Assembly: GCA_038380435.1 (NCBI GenBank)
Contig: JAWZYU010000001.1
Coordinates: forward strand, 12,008,001 to 12,072,000
From: Ryuthela nishihirai
Taxonomy: Eukaryota > Arthropoda > Arachnida > Araneae > Heptathelidae
DNA length: 64,000 nt
Direction of reading: 5' to 3'
Positions 21,154 to 32,996 of this stretch are shown here, in pieces; positions within the stretch are counted from its first letter, which is position 1, and each line of letters opens with the position of its first letter. A program made the position numbers and the translations under genes. The notes beneath the pieces are model-generated. The model had not been told where the DNA came from. It did no database searches and saw only the letters and a program-made list of their open reading frames with translations.

Positions 21154-22982
21154 TGATAGGGGGGAACATGGGGGTAACGTCAACTCAGGGACTGCTTTGT
21201 GATTTTAAGTTTTAAAATATCGTATAGTGGAATATGGACGAGGCACGTTATGAGAGAGACTTCGTCTCACCATGTCTAATCGGCGCTCAGTCGACTGATT
21301 AAAGAAGGGAACACAACCAGACTAATTCAGGAAATAATTGATCAACACCTGGTTCGACTTTCTTAAAGTAACACATTTATTCATATACTCTTATCCGATA
21401 GGTATTACTTTGGCCATTTTGGCCCACTCTTCACGTGTTTCATGGCGCTGAAGTTGGCAGCTAAGAACAGAGACCTGGTGATCATTTTCGACGATTAACA
21501 GACAGCCAGGCAGTCAACTGCCTAACGAGAGGGAAGGGAAAGAAAAACGGAAAAGAATGGGAAAACTGTCTGACCTGTTTCATCCATCCAGAGGTGCGAG
21601 TACAGTCGCTCAAAAAAGTATCCGAACACTATGGTTGATTACAGAATTCAGAAAAAAATACCTGGCGATGATTTTTTTAGAAATTAGTGATCTGGCAACC
21701 TTCGCGTCACGCGACATGAAGGTTGACAGATCACTAATTTCTAAAAAAAAAAAAGTTGCCAGATATTTTTTCTGAATTTTTTAATCAACCATAGTGTTCG
21801 GATATTTTTATTTTAATATATATAATGCGTATGAATATATAATGCAATGAATATGGAACGTGTGCAGTTACCGTTCACAGCAAACTGGAGCGGTTGCGGT
21901 TAATGTTCACAGCACTTTGGATCGTGTGAGCTCACAAAGACCTGGATCGTGTGGGCCCTCTCACGGAAATATTGAGCGTGTGCAGTTACCGTTCACAGCA
22001 AACTGGAGCGGTTGCGGTTAATGTTCACAGCACATTGGATCGTGTGAGCTCGCAAAAACCTGGATCGTGTGAGCTCGCAAAAACCTGGATCGTGTGGGCT
22101 CACTCACGGAAATATTGAGCGTGTGCAGTTACCGTTCACAGCAAACTGGAGCGTGTGCAGTAACTGCAAACGTAACTGTAGTAACTGTAGTAACTGCACA
22201 CGCTCCAGTTTGCTGTGAACGGTAACTGGAGCGTGTACAGTTGCTGTACACGTTCCAGATATTTTTTCTGAATTCTGTAATCAACCATAGTGTTTGGATA
22301 CTTTTTTGAGCGACTGTACCTTCGGGATTATCGCCTCTGTCCATTTGCTGCCTGATAGTTGACTCTTGAACCTCATCTTGGGCTGTTATTGAGGTCCTTG
22401 GTTATTGGTAAATGACGTCAAGTTCGCTGGACATCATGGACACTGTAGTTCAGCTAGCAACGACAACAAGATAAAACCAAGTTTCTATCATTCCAGTGCT
22501 GGGCGATGTCCCAACACGAACAAATCGAAGATTCGGGGATGTCGACCTCGACATTTTAATGCAACAATGACATTTATCAGAAGAACAAAAGATCCCGAGC
22601 GTACTTTTCGAACTCGGCTACTTCAAGCCTTCCGATAAGTGGGCTGGCGTCTGACAGACACAGCGCGTGATCTCGATGACCTCGTATTGACTAGCTTGTT
22701 GTTAGGCACACATAATTTCAATCCTATGTTCAGAATCCTATATCCTGAATCAGTAGAAGGGGGTGGGGCTGTTCTGTAGAACAATCTCGACGCTTTAATG
22801 GCGGCAACAGGCCAGTGACGATGTTGTTAACCGACAACAAGTGGGGAGGGAAACGTGTGGCAGGACATTTCAAGAATGGCGCCAAAACGGAGCCTATAGG
22901 AACATGGCGGACTCGTAGCGGAGACTACGAGTACGACACTACAAACAACGGGACATGTTATGCAAGGACAATGTTAATTGCA
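21154..22982. mobile_element. Candidate solo LTR inserted in the RTE endonuclease
   Basis: The endonuclease reading is interrupted exactly here. The insert starts TGATAGGGGGG and ends TTAATTGCA, so it has TG...CA ends. It is flanked by TGGC and TGGT, a possible 4-bp target duplication with one change; a 6-bp alternative GC[GA]TGG is also possible. The minus strand has AATAAATGTG near 21385. A MITE-1 (21603-22316) is nested within it. Without that MITE the segment is about 1.1 kb, a plausible LTR size. No retroviral-type coding region was seen. Confidence 0.4.
21603..22316. mobile_element. MITE-1, long form
   Basis: TA-flanked, 714 bp, with ends CAGTCGCTCAAAAAAGTATC and its complement. It is a composite: an inner inverted terminal-type palindrome at 21603-21810 is followed by repeated blocks of GTTCACAGCAAACTGGAGCG and GGATCGTGTGAGCTCGCAAA, and then the usual right end. 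It lies within the candidate LTR. Confidence 0.88.
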
Positions 22983-23239
22983 TGGTAAAAATATATACAT
23001 GGGTTGCACAGGAATATGATAGATTATATGTCAATTAACAGCAAATGGGCTAGTTCAGTTAGGAATATCAGATCACACAGGGGAGTCGAAATTGGGTCTG
23101 ACCATTACCTGGTCAAAAGTGTTTTGCAGCTGAAGCTTAAGAAATGTTGTGCTTAGGTTAAAAAATTTAGCTATAGCATTGAATGCCTTAAGGATCCAGA
23201 TATAGCGAAAACGTGATAGGCTACTAAGTCATTGTGACA

Positions 23240-25212
23240 ATCGTGGTTTGTTTACTGCTGAAGTTGAGAAAGAATGGGATCAGTTTAAACAGGCTTTTCT
23301 TGAAACCAACAGTACTCTTTTGGGTAAAAGGGAACAGAGGAAACAAAATTATTTGAGTGATAAGGCCATGGAACCTATTTCTAAAAGTAGGAAGTGCAGG
23401 ATTAATATGAATCAACGCCCTACTAGTCCTAACAGAAGGCATTACAAGGATCTTAATAAACGTGTAAAGGATCAGTTAACAGCTGATAAGAATCTTTGGC
23501 TTGGTAGGTTGGCTGACAAAGCTGAGAAAGAAGTTTGATAGCACAACAGCAGGGGGTTGTACCAGATTGATAATGTTTTCTTTGGGAAGAAACAGACAGT
23601 ACACAGAGATTGAGAGATAAACATGGCAACGTGGTTGAAGGTGAGGATTCTGTGATGGCTAAGTGGGCTGAGCATTTCAGAGATGTTCTAAATGATGCGA
23701 TTATTTCTACTCCCGTTGTTTGTAATGAGGATAGATGCATTGCTGGCTTTAATGATGACCCTATATCACATTCCGATGTAACTTTGGCTATCTCTAAATT
23801 AAAACTGCATAAATTCCTTTCGATGGATGAAATCACCACTGAAATGCTTAGAGCTGGGAACATTTGTGTTGTCACATGGATGAATGAAATTTTGAATATT
23901 TTTTATGATAAAGGTGTTGTTCCTAAGGATTTTACTAGAACTATTATTGTCCCAATTTAAAAAAAAAGGGTGATTGCAGTTCTTGTAATAATTATAGAGG
24001 AATTAGTCTACTTTCTGTTCCGGCTAAAGACCTTTGCATGATTATACTTAATGGAATTAAGAATTTGATTGATGATGGACAACAGTGTGGATTCAAAAGT
24101 GATAGGGGATGTCTTGATCAAATATTTTCACTTAGGAGATTCTTGAGAAATGTTTAGAGTTTCAGAAACCTATGGTTGCTAGCTTTACCATGTTATTTAT
24201 ACCAGTTATTACAGTTATATTTCGATCGACATAATTTGTGGTTGAACGTTAGATCATATGGAATACCTGATAAGGTAATGTAATGAAAGCTCTTTATAAT
24301 AACACTGAGTCATGTGTGAGAGTTGGTACGTCTTTCAGCGATTGGTTTAGCATTGCTAGTGGAGTTAGACAAGGGTGCATTTTGTCTCCTTTTCTGTTTT
24401 GTTTGGTTATTAATTATGTTATTCGAAATTCTTTGCAAGGGAAAGATTTTGGCCTTAAATGGTCTAGAGATTTTAAAATTTCTGATTTAGATTATGCATA
24501 TGATCTGGCCCTGTCGGCCAATGATGTTGATGAGATGAATTCTTTTATTAGGGCTGCTGATGAGACTGCTAACAGAGTAGGTTTGGTGATAAATATCATG
24601 AAAATTGGTCAGGCAGAAGGTACTTCAGTTTCTTTAATGGCTGCACTATTGAACAAGTGTCTCAGTTTAATTACCTTAGGAGATACGTAACAGATACTGG
24701 TGATGTGTAGCATGATATAAATAGAAGAATAGGAATTACCGCTGGGACTTTTTAGAGTATATAAAGAGTGTGGAAAAATAGGCGTGAACCCTGAAGACGA
24801 AAATTAGGCTGTATAATAGTTTGGTTCTTTTTAAGGTTAATTATGATAGCGAAACATGAATACTTTGTAAGCACAGTAACGAGAAACTTGATGCCTTTGA
24901 TTCTAAATGCTTCCGCAGTATCTTGAGCATTAGGTGGTTCAACTTTGTAAGTAATTATGAAGTTAGAAGAAGGAGTCATCAACCTCTTTTGAGCAGCATA
25001 TTGTGCAGAGAGAGACTGCATTAGTTTGGACATGTTGCCCATATGCATAGAGCTGAATAAGGCTTCAGCAAAAGGGGGAGACCTAGGATGCGATGGGCAG
25101 ACAATATCAAACAGGACCTTGTTAGAATTGGCTAAGAGTGGCGAAATGCAACAGCTGTAGCACAGAACGGACATTTCTGGAGGGACATCCGTAGCCATGA
25201 CTGAATGAGGAT
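23240..25212 (+). pseudogene. RTE reverse transcriptase and C-terminal region
   Basis: Readable pieces in order are EVEKEWDQFKQAF, NKRVKDQLTADKNLW, KWAEHFRDVLND, WMNEILNIFYDKGVVPKDF, VRQGCILSPFLF (finger/palm region) and DLDYAYDLALSANDVDEMN. The catalytic YADD box is mutated to YAYD (24493-24504), so polymerase activity would be lost. The C-terminal piece resembles HVAHM..RLA and GRPRMRWADN in the other copies but is broken by stops (25015-25130). The 3' end is near CATGACTGAATGAGG, without the (TGA)n tail seen elsewhere. Confidence 0.88.
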
Positions 25213-25249
25213 TTTGTATGTATGTAATGTATGAATGTAAGTAAAGGAA

Positions 25250-25412
25250 AGAATTGTCGTTTTTCCCATGTGACTCATGCACAAAAGGAAAGGTAAAAAT
25301 AAACTGTGAGGGAAAAACGTATTTCAGCCGGGTGGGACGCGAACACATCACCACCTCACAACATGTAGTATTGCAACCCTTTGCAACCGACGACACATTT
25401 TTTCTCCTTGAT
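25250..25412 (-). mobile_element. Possible tRNA-derived SINE relic (SINE-3-like)
   Basis: The minus strand has a B-box-like TGTTCGCGTCCCACCCGGCTG, similar to the GTGGGTTCGTATCCCACTCGGC of the element at 8440-8704. The A box is weak. The call rests on this one similarity. Confidence 0.35.
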
Positions 25413-25677
25413 GTTCAAATGTGCTTCCTTCCAATTGTAAATGAATGAAGAGCAGATCTTTTCTTATGGAGACTGTGAAGGAATTGAAAAATCATTTTGG
25501 TAAACTTGGGAGATTTTTGTAACACTTTGATGGCTTATACTTTCATATATCTTCATTACAGCGCAACGAGGTTTGTGTTTTAACTTCAAGAAACATCATT
25601 TTGACAATCGGAAGTAACGTGGCTCGGGTATATACCCGAAGTATTCATTCTAGTTTCAAACATATTGTGTCATATAT
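25413..25677. other. Spacer without recognised feature
   Basis: There is no shared repeat or domain in this stretch. Confidence 0.4.
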
Positions 25678-25790
25678 CAAGGTTAGTGATGCTTGTCCAT
25701 AATTTGTTCTGCATAATGCTAATTGCAGGTCAAGTTGCTGTCGATTTGGGCAATGATAACACTTCCTTTGGAAATTGATATATTTATTTG
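25678..25790 (-). mobile_element. CR1/Jockey-type LINE 3' fragment
   Basis: The sequence closely matches 27006-27115 inside the larger minus-strand LINE. Shared pieces include GGTTAGTGATGCTTGT, TTCTGCATAATG and GGAAATTGATAT. It represents the region encoding the extreme C-terminus of ORF2. A separate, truncated insertion is the simplest reading. Confidence 0.75.
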
Positions 25791-25890
25791 TCACCTGGCA
25801 GCAAGGATCTGTTCCCTCAGTTCCGCCTCATTAGAGGAGAGAATCGTTCGCAAATTCTGTTTTCTATGGGAACCCAGGAAATCTAAGGTA

Positions 25891-26517
25891 CAGTCGCTCA
25901 AAAAAGTATCCGAACACTATAGTTGATTACAGAATTAAAAAAAATATCTGGCAACGATTCTTTTTAGAAATTAGTGATCTGGCAACCTTCGTGTCACGTG
26001 ATTACAGACTTCAGGAAAAATATCTGGAGCGTGTACAGCAACTGTACACGCTCCAGTTACCGTTCACAGCAAACTGGAGCGTGTGCAGTTACTGCACACG
26101 CTCCAGTTTGCTGTGAACGGTAACTGCACACGCTCAATATTTCCTTGAGTGAGCCCACACGATCCAGGTCTTTGTGAGCTCACACGATCCAATGTACTGT
26201 GAACATTAACCGCAACCGCTCCAGTTTGCTGTGAACGGTAACTGCACACGATCCATATTCATTGCATTATATATTCATTGCATTATATATTCATACGCAT
26301 CATATATATTAAACAAAAATATCCGAACACGATGGTTGATTACAGAATTCAGAAAAAATATCTGGCAACGATTTTTTTAGAAATTAGTGATCTGGCAACC
26401 TTCGTGTCACGTGACACGAAGGTTGCTAGATCACTAATTTTTAAAAAAATCGTTGCCAGATATTTTTTCTGAATTCTGTAATCAACCATCGTGTTCGGAT
26501 ACTTTTTTGAGAGACTG
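25891..26517. mobile_element. MITE-1, long form
   Basis: TA-flanked, 627 bp. It has the same ends and inner blocks as the copy at 21603, but with the block order inverted (the long arm is on the right). The right terminal repeat has GAGAGACTG in place of GAGCGACTG. Confidence 0.88.
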
Positions 26518-27139
26518 TACGATGTCTAAAGAAGAGATGGCCGATTGATCTACTCATGTGCGTCCTACCTGAAAAATCCTGATCCATAACGGATGTGGTG
26601 AGTAATTTTACACTTTGGCTCGCTCAGCAAAACCAAAAAGGCCATTTTGGTTTCCACAAAAATATTACAGCCCTATCTTAATAGTAATAATTTATTTCCA
26701 TTTTATTATGCAGTGCAAAGATGTTATGCTAGTTAATGTAGTACAATTCACATGAAACAGAAAGTTGGGACACTCAGTTAAAAAATTCGATACAGTATTT
26801 GACAAGACTGAGCACCCTAACTAAATTACATTAAATTATAAACTTGTGGCAAATATCTACTGTATGGCACACCAGCATTTTAAGCGTTTTAAGCATTAAA
26901 AATATTAATCCGTTAAAGTAGTTAGCAAACTACGTTTGAATGTAGAATACTTTTCTGCTTCTTTTAAATTATTATGTAAATTATTCCAAAATTTCGCACC
27001 CTGAAAGGTTAGTGATGCTTGTACATAATGTGTTCTGCATAATGAAAATTCTAGGTGAATTTGCTGTCGACTTGGGTAATGATAACACTTTCTCTGGAAA
27101 TTGATATCGTATTTTTTTAACCTAATAGCACGGAACATA

Positions 27140-27218
27140 CACAGTCGTGTCAGAATAATATGACCACCTACCATAATATATGTATGGTAGGTGGTCATAT
27201 TATTCTGATACGACTGTG
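27140..27218. mobile_element. MITE-2, complete 79-bp palindrome
   Basis: Arms CACAGTCGTGTCAGAATAAT and its complement surround a short centre. TA precedes the left end, while the right flank is CA (a mutated TA). It has inserted in the 3' part of the LINE. The same family occurs at 61085-61165. CAGTCGT-type ends and TA targets suggest the Tc1/mariner superfamily. Confidence 0.82.
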
Positions 27219-29143
27219 CAAATAGTGCTATATTTAATTTGTATAGATCCGGAAGTTATAGAATTTTGGCCTTTTCAAAAAATTCTTTAGTATGTTCATT
27301 AACGTTTAGATTATACAGAGTTCTGACGAATGTTTTTTGAAGTTTTAGTACTTTATTAATATCCTGATTACTTGTGTTACCCCATATTAAAATACAGTAA
27401 TGTAGATGAGGATAAATAATGGAGTTATACAATTGTAATTTAATTCGAAAAGGAAATAAGAATCTATATCCTCAAATAAGACCAAAATTCCTGGAAATGT
27501 TTTTCCTAATGTACATAACGTGTTCATTCCATTTTAAGTTCCCAATAAACCAGACTCCTAAGAATTAATTTTGTTAACTCTTTCGATTGCATTTCCATCA
27601 ATGCATATATCATGTAGGTAAAGACTTTCGGTTTTTGCAGTTGGACCGAATAAGATATATTTAGTTTTGCCAATATTTAACTGGAGTTCATTAGCTTTAA
27701 ACCATTTTGCATAAATTTTTAAATCGTTATTAACGATATCAATTAAGTTATCAATGGTTTTACCTGTAGAAATATACTAGTATCGTCTGCAAATAATATT
27801 AATTATTAATTTTATAATTTAGAGCCGAATTATTCGAAATGTTAATAATATCATTAACATATAATAGAAAAAGTAGTGGTCCTGGATTAGACCCTTGAGG
27901 CACACCGCTTTTAAGGCTACAAGTCTCGGATACATTATAATTATAAGAAACAACTTGAATTCTGTTGGATAAGTAACTTTGAAACCATTTGTAAACAACA
28001 CCCCATTAACTATAATGATATAACTTGAACAACAAAATTTCGTGGCAGATAGAATCAAGTGCTTTAGATAAGTCTAGAAAAATATCTGTAGTTAATAGCT
28101 CGTTTTCAATATTTTTATACAGAAACTCTGTTATATTTATTAAAGTTTTTTCTGTTGAATTCCTAGGTAGAAAATCAAGTTGGTTTTTATGTAAAATGTT
28201 ATAATTAAAAACAAAATCTAGTAGTCTTTTATAAATTATTTTTTCCATGACTTTAGCGAAAGTAGAAAGAACTGATATTGGTCGGTAATTTGATGCGTCA
28301 TTTTGATCTTCAGATCTGTAAACAGCTATCACACGAGCAATTTTTAATTCATCGGGAACAACACATTTAGCCATTGAAGCATTTAAAATAGCGGCTAGTG
28401 GTGCAGCGATTAAATTAGCAACAGATTTAATGGGTTTTGCTGGAATACGTTCAATTCCATACTTTCCTTAACATTTAGGTTTAATAATTCATGATACACT
28501 TCGTTTGTGGAAGTGGGAAAATGAAAAAGACTATTAGTACAACTCTTATCTTTTAAAAACATTCTAATAGTATTTGCATCGTTTGAAAGGTATTGACTTA
28601 TATAACTTCCAATAATTGAAAAGTACTTATTGAAATAATTAATTTTTTCAGAAACAATATTCTTCATTTGTAAAAGACTATTGATACATTTCCATGTGGT
28701 TTTTTGGTTAACATCAGTGCTTAAAATATTTTGGTAATACATGTTTTTGCTTCGGTTGATTTCTAGATTTGGTTGATTTCTGTAATTTTTAAAAGAGTTT
28801 AATGATTCTGTACTTCTTGCATTCAAAAATTCTTTAAATTTCTTATATTCTATTTCTATTTTATTTAAAATATCAATAGTTATCCAAGGTCTTCGATTTT
28901 TTTCGCTTTTTCTTAAATTTTTGCAGAGGAAAACATGCATTATAGCATAGAGTTAGCAAGCTGATAAATTTATTATACATTTCATTAGTATCATTGCATA
29001 TTAAGACATCCTCCCAGCTGATATGCTAATTTAAAAAAAATCCGAAAAATTCGAAAAATGTCGAAAGGTAAGCAGGAGGGTTTAATTTTTCTTTAAGCTC
29101 ATTATTAGAACAAAGGGAAAAGAAAGGAAAATGGTCACTTGTA

Positions 29144-29289
29144 CGGTCGCTCAAAAAAGTATCCGAACACTATGGTTGATTATAGAATTGAGAAAAAATA
29201 TCTGGCAACGTTTTTTTTAGAAATTAGTGATCTGGCAACCTTCGTGTCACGTGGCAACCACAGTGTTCGGATACTTTTTTGAGCGACTG
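29144..29289. mobile_element. MITE-1, internally deleted short copy
   Basis: TA-flanked, 146 bp, with both terminal repeats present (left CGGTCGCTCAAAAAAG, right complement intact). The central palindrome is cut from GTCACGTGG straight to CAACCACAGTG. It lies beside the SDH motif of the LINE endonuclease. Confidence 0.85.
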
Positions 29290-30274
29290 TACCAATTGAG
29301 AAGACACCTCCAATTACAGATGATACATTAGTGATGCACAAATCCATGGTAGTTGAGTTAGAGCATATGACTTTCGTAGGTAATTGAATCAGATTTCTAG
29401 ATCCATAAATATCAATTAATTGATTAAAATCAATAACAGTATCATTCTGTCGTAAGACACAAATATTAAAGTCACCAATTACATAAAAATTAAAATCTTA
29501 ACAGTTGCATATTACAGAATTTTCGAAAAAAATCTGAAACCATTTGTGCATCAGAGGCTGGAGGTCTGTATACAACACTATACATTACATTACCACTTTC
29601 AGAAGCAATTGATTAAAAATGCAGTGAAGAAATGGTAAATTCAGCATTAATGGTGTAACTAAATATATGGCTTAAAATAGACAGCACACTTCTACCTTTT
29701 TTTATCAGTTCTATTTAAAAATAACCGTTATAATCTACATGATCATAGTTCAGGGTTGAATCATCCAACAAGTTTCAGCTATAGAAATAATATAGAATTG
29801 TGGATATAGTTCCCCATAGAAATGATAAATTAATTCGGTTTTATTGTTTAGGCTTCGGGCATTTATATGAGATATGGAAATATCAAAAGAAGTACTTTAG
29901 TTAAATCCTATTAAGATAAACTGTTATAATACTGAGTCATTTAGAAAAATAATTTAAACAAAGTTATGAAATATGTACAATTCAAACAATGTTACTTAGG
30001 TCATTCAAAGTTCTCATAGAGTATGTAAAGATTGTGACCCATCTTCTTACGAATAAGAATTTTACCATTTAATACCCAAAGGTATTTGTAACTTTTTTCT
30101 ATTTTAAGGCGGCTTGCTTTGAGATATAATTCTTTGAAGTAAGGGGATAAATGTTCCTTAATATGTATATCGGATATTCTTCATTAACAATATCAGCTTC
30201 TTCAGTATTTAATGATCGTATTTTCTTTTTTTGGATAATAATATAATTTCTGATAATTCTATCCTTGAAACCTG

Positions 30275-31030
30275 TTATGATGGATGGGGATTTTGTCGAT
30301 TTGGATCTTTACGTTGTATTCGATGAGAGATTTCATTGTTCTCTTTCTTGATATCAACCTGTAAGGATTTTACGACTTTAACTACAATATTACTTGTGTC
30401 TTCACTTATCATTTCAGATATTCCATCTATTTCTAGGTTTCTATTATAGCTGTATTGTTCCATTTCGTATACCTTGATTTTCAAATCACAGACTTCTGAT
30501 TTGAGAGCCTTGTTTTCATTCTGCAAAGCTTTGTTGGCTTCATCCACATGTTTTAATTCCGTTTTCATATTTTAAAATTCATTTAGCAATATATATTGTG
30601 AAGAAAGGAAGTCTACTCTTTGTTGGACGTCTCCAATTACAGAAATGTCTTTTTTTATGAGTGGGAGCTGAGAAGATGGCCATTTACCGTCTATCTGTAA
30701 CTGCTGAGTAGGACTATTTTGTTCCAGAGATATTGTAGAAGCATTTTGTGATCATGTTCGTTGGCTTCTATGCTATTTGTTTAATTGCTTTGCTGATACA
30801 TCATGAACAGGCAATAAGTCGCAAACGGAGATTCTGTTACTATTATCACAGGATAAAATAGGCAGTTATTGCATCGTGAACAATTTTCTGGAATTTGTAT
30901 TGGTGCCACTGTCACAAGAAGGGTGAAAATAATTACCTCATTCTCCAGTACACTGTACATTTTCTGAAGGATTTGAAATGTTTTTGTGGCAACCGATGCA
31001 CACCGAAGAAGATGAAACATGCGACATTTT
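30275..31030 (-). pseudogene. LINE ORF1 with PHD-like zinc finger and coiled coil
   Basis: On the minus strand, SSSVCIGCHKNIS and VQCTGE, then an in-frame stop, then GNYFHPSCDSG, together give a C-x2-C...C...H-x2-C pattern near 31020-30900. PHD-like fingers are known in ORF1 proteins of CR1-group LINEs. Downstream, HVDEANKALQNENKALKSEV and DLKIKVYEMEQYSYNRN form a heptad-rich coiled coil. NLEIDGI and EISHRIQRKDPNRQNPHP follow, resembling the RRM-like nucleic-acid-binding segment. The single stop plus frameshifts show it is inactive. Confidence 0.7.
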
Positions 31031-31349
31031 TTTTGGAGATAGATTCACGTTAATAGTCAGCACAGTCTCATTTCAATATAGTTCTTTTCAACTTGTGTGG
31101 AATCAGAAGTAACGAAAGACAATAGGGATGGGCCTTTTTCTTTATGCTTGTTACATAAAAAATTCAGTGAATAATCTATGACGAAATAACCATCAGATCA
31201 CTGTAAGGGGGTACGATTACTAAAATATTTAAACTGTATCAGTGCTCCTCATTTTCTATTTTAATTTCGTGTTCTAAATATGTATACTGTCCCTATGTAC
31301 TTGCCACATTCGGAGATCGAGATCAAGGTCATTGGAGAGGGGAAGCAGC

Positions 31350-32996
31350 CAGGAGCGTAGCCGTGGGGGGAGGCTCCCCCCCAAAGTAACTCGGAGTTGG
31401 CAAAATTCGAAGCGACTTTGTAAAATCTAAGTGAGTTGTGAAAATTTGTATTTTTTTTTGGAAAATTAAGCGGAGTTGTCAAAATTGAGGCAACTTGGGA
31501 AATCTAAGGCAGTTTGGAAAATGGAGAGACGGCAAAATTTAGATCAGTTGGCAAAATTCGAAGCCACTTTGTAAAATACAAGTGAGTTGGCAAAATCGGG
31601 ACAACTTGGCAAAATCTTGGGGAGTTGGTAAAATTCGGAGTGACTTGGTAAAATCTTGGGGAGTTGACAAAATTCAGAGTGACTTGACAAAATCTTGGGG
31701 AGTTGATAAAATTCAAAGTGACTTGGCAAAATCGTGGGGAGTTGGCAAAATTCAGGTGAGATGTAAAAATTAGGAATTTTTCTGTAAAATTATGACGAGT
31801 TGGCAAAATCTAGGGACAGTTGGCAAAATTCAGTTGAGATGTGAAAAATTTGGATTTTTTTCTGTAAAATTATGGCGAGTTGGCAAAATCTAAGAGAGTT
31901 GACAAAATTCAGGTGAGATGTAAAAATTGCAATCGTTTTTCTGTAAAATTATGACATGTTGGCAAAATCGAGGCAACTTTGCAATATATAGGAGAGTTGG
32001 CAAATCTTGAGGGAGTTGGCAAAATTCAGAGTGACTTTGGAAAAATCAGGTGAGATATTAGGAGATATCAGGTGAGAAAAATTGGGATTTTTTTTCTGTA
32101 AAATTTTGGCGATATCGAAGAAACTCGGCAAAATCTAAGGCATTTGGCAAAATTCGAATCCACTTGGTAAAGTACAGGTGAGTTGTAAAAATTGGAATTG
32201 GTTTTGTGAAATTAAGGAGAGTTGGAAAAATCAAGAACCCATGGCAAAATTCGAAGTCACTTGGTAAAATACAGGGTAGTTGTGAAAATTGTGCCTTTCT
32301 TGTGCAATTAAGGAGGGTTGATAAAATTCCAAATGATTTGGCAAATTCAAGGAAGATGTAAAATTTGCGATTTTTTCTGTAAAATTACGGCGAGTTGGCA
32401 AAATCTAGAGTAGTTGTCAAAATTCGAATCCACTTGGTAATATATAGGTGAGTTGTGAAAATTGAGATTTGTTTTGTGAAATTAAGGAGTGTTGGACAAC
32501 TTATTGAGGAAACTTAACAAAATGTAGGGCAGTTGGCAAAATTTGAATCCACTTGGAAAATACGGGCGAGTTGTGATAATTGGGATTGGGTTTGTGAAAT
32601 TCAGAAGTGTTGGCTAAAATCGAGAAAACTTGGCAAAACCTTGGGGAGTTTGAAAAGTTTGAAGTGAATTGGGAAATTTAGGAGAGATGTAAAGATTGGG
32701 ATTGGTTTCATGAAATTAAGGAGAGTTGACCAAATCAAGGAAACATTCACTCTGACTTGCTACAATTCAGACGAGGTGTAAATATTGGAATTATTTCTGT
32801 GAAATTATGGCTAGTTGGCAAAATTGGAAGTCAAATGGCAAAATGCAGGAGAGTTGTGAAAAATGCCTCAACCCCCCCCCCACACACACACACACGGAGC
32901 AGAAATCTAAATAAGTTTGCTCAGTTGGCAAATTTGAATTTCGAGTTGTAAAATTTTGATTCCCCCCCCTAACCATAGACCTTCGCTACGCCCCTG
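31350..32996. mobile_element. hAT-like non-autonomous element with minisatellite interior
   Basis: The ends are CAGGAGCGTAGCCGTGGGGG and, complemented, CAGGGGCGTAGCGAAGG. The flanks carry an exact 8-bp direct repeat GAAGCAGC (31342-31349 and 32997-33004). An 8-bp duplication with CAGGG-type ends is the hAT signature. The 1647-bp interior is not a transposase. It is a degenerate tandem array of GAGTTGGCAAAATTCGAAG, ACTTGGTAAAAT and GTGAGTTGTGAAAATTGGG units. Open frames in the array are by-products. A related copy is at 44916-46588. Confidence 0.85.

Larger units (their letters stand above)
20580..23200 (+). pseudogene. RTE endonuclease domain, frameshifted and split
   Basis: The N-terminal part reads MWNVRTF (about 20587), then SLHVTRWTDKGG and FSGREEGKH. 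In shifted frames, CINQRFLTAKFKT and DKFYRQLHDILNSV follow. GDFTAKVG at 20980-21003 is the conserved GDFN-type endonuclease motif. The frame breaks after PLFKR and resumes beyond the insertion with KIYTWVAQ, then IDYMSINSKWASSVRN and GSDHYLVKS, the catalytic SDH motif. The enzyme would nick target DNA to prime reverse transcription. Stops and frameshifts make this copy inactive. Confidence 0.85.
18830..25212 (+). mobile_element. RTE-type LINE, nearly full length but dead
   Basis: In order it holds 5' tandem units of about 155 bp (18870-20455), an apurinic endonuclease-like region (20580-21150, resuming 22983-23200), a reverse transcriptase region (23240-24700) and a C-terminal region ending near 25190. 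The translated motifs match the RTE/BovB-like group, often annotated as craniofacial development protein 2-like. Stops and frameshifts are frequent. Two LTR-like insertions split it (19245-19775 and about 21154-22982). Its 3' part is homologous to the copies at 53208 and 57087. Confidence 0.85.
26905..29770 (-). pseudogene. LINE ORF2 (endonuclease-reverse transcriptase), broken
   Basis: On the minus strand the readable order is: endonuclease VIGDFNICVLRQN and IDLCITN-like TMDLCITNVSSV; SDHFPFL; linker NRSKNMYYQNILS; then DELKIARVIAVYRSEDQND, SNYRPISVLSTFAKVMEKII and IFLDLSKALDSICHEILL (palm region A, with S in place of the usual F). GVPQGSNPGPLLF follows at about 27890, FADD at 27782-27793, WFKANELQLNIGKTKYILFG, and a C-terminus GAKFWNNLHNNLKEAEKY. 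Several frameshifts and stops separate these pieces. The encoded enzyme would copy its RNA at a nicked target. Confidence 0.85.
26680..31080 (-). mobile_element. CR1/Jockey-type LINE, minus strand, decayed
   Basis: Reading on the minus strand, ORF1 (PHD-like finger, coiled coil) lies at 31030-30275. An endonuclease region (GDFNI near 29464-29485, SDHFPFL at about 29122-29139) follows, then reverse transcriptase (28960-27600) and a C-terminal region ending at 26905. Two MITEs have inserted (27140-27218 and 29144-29289). The RPISVLS, GVPQGSNPGPLLFLLYVND and FADD boxes point to the CR1/Jockey/L2 group. The clade cannot be settled by eye. Confidence 0.85.

Noticed and set aside
24752..25396. 214-aa minus-strand frame, one of the longest in the window
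   Set aside because: It is the antisense shadow of the RTE C-terminal region (compare the similar antisense frames at 53633 and 58768).
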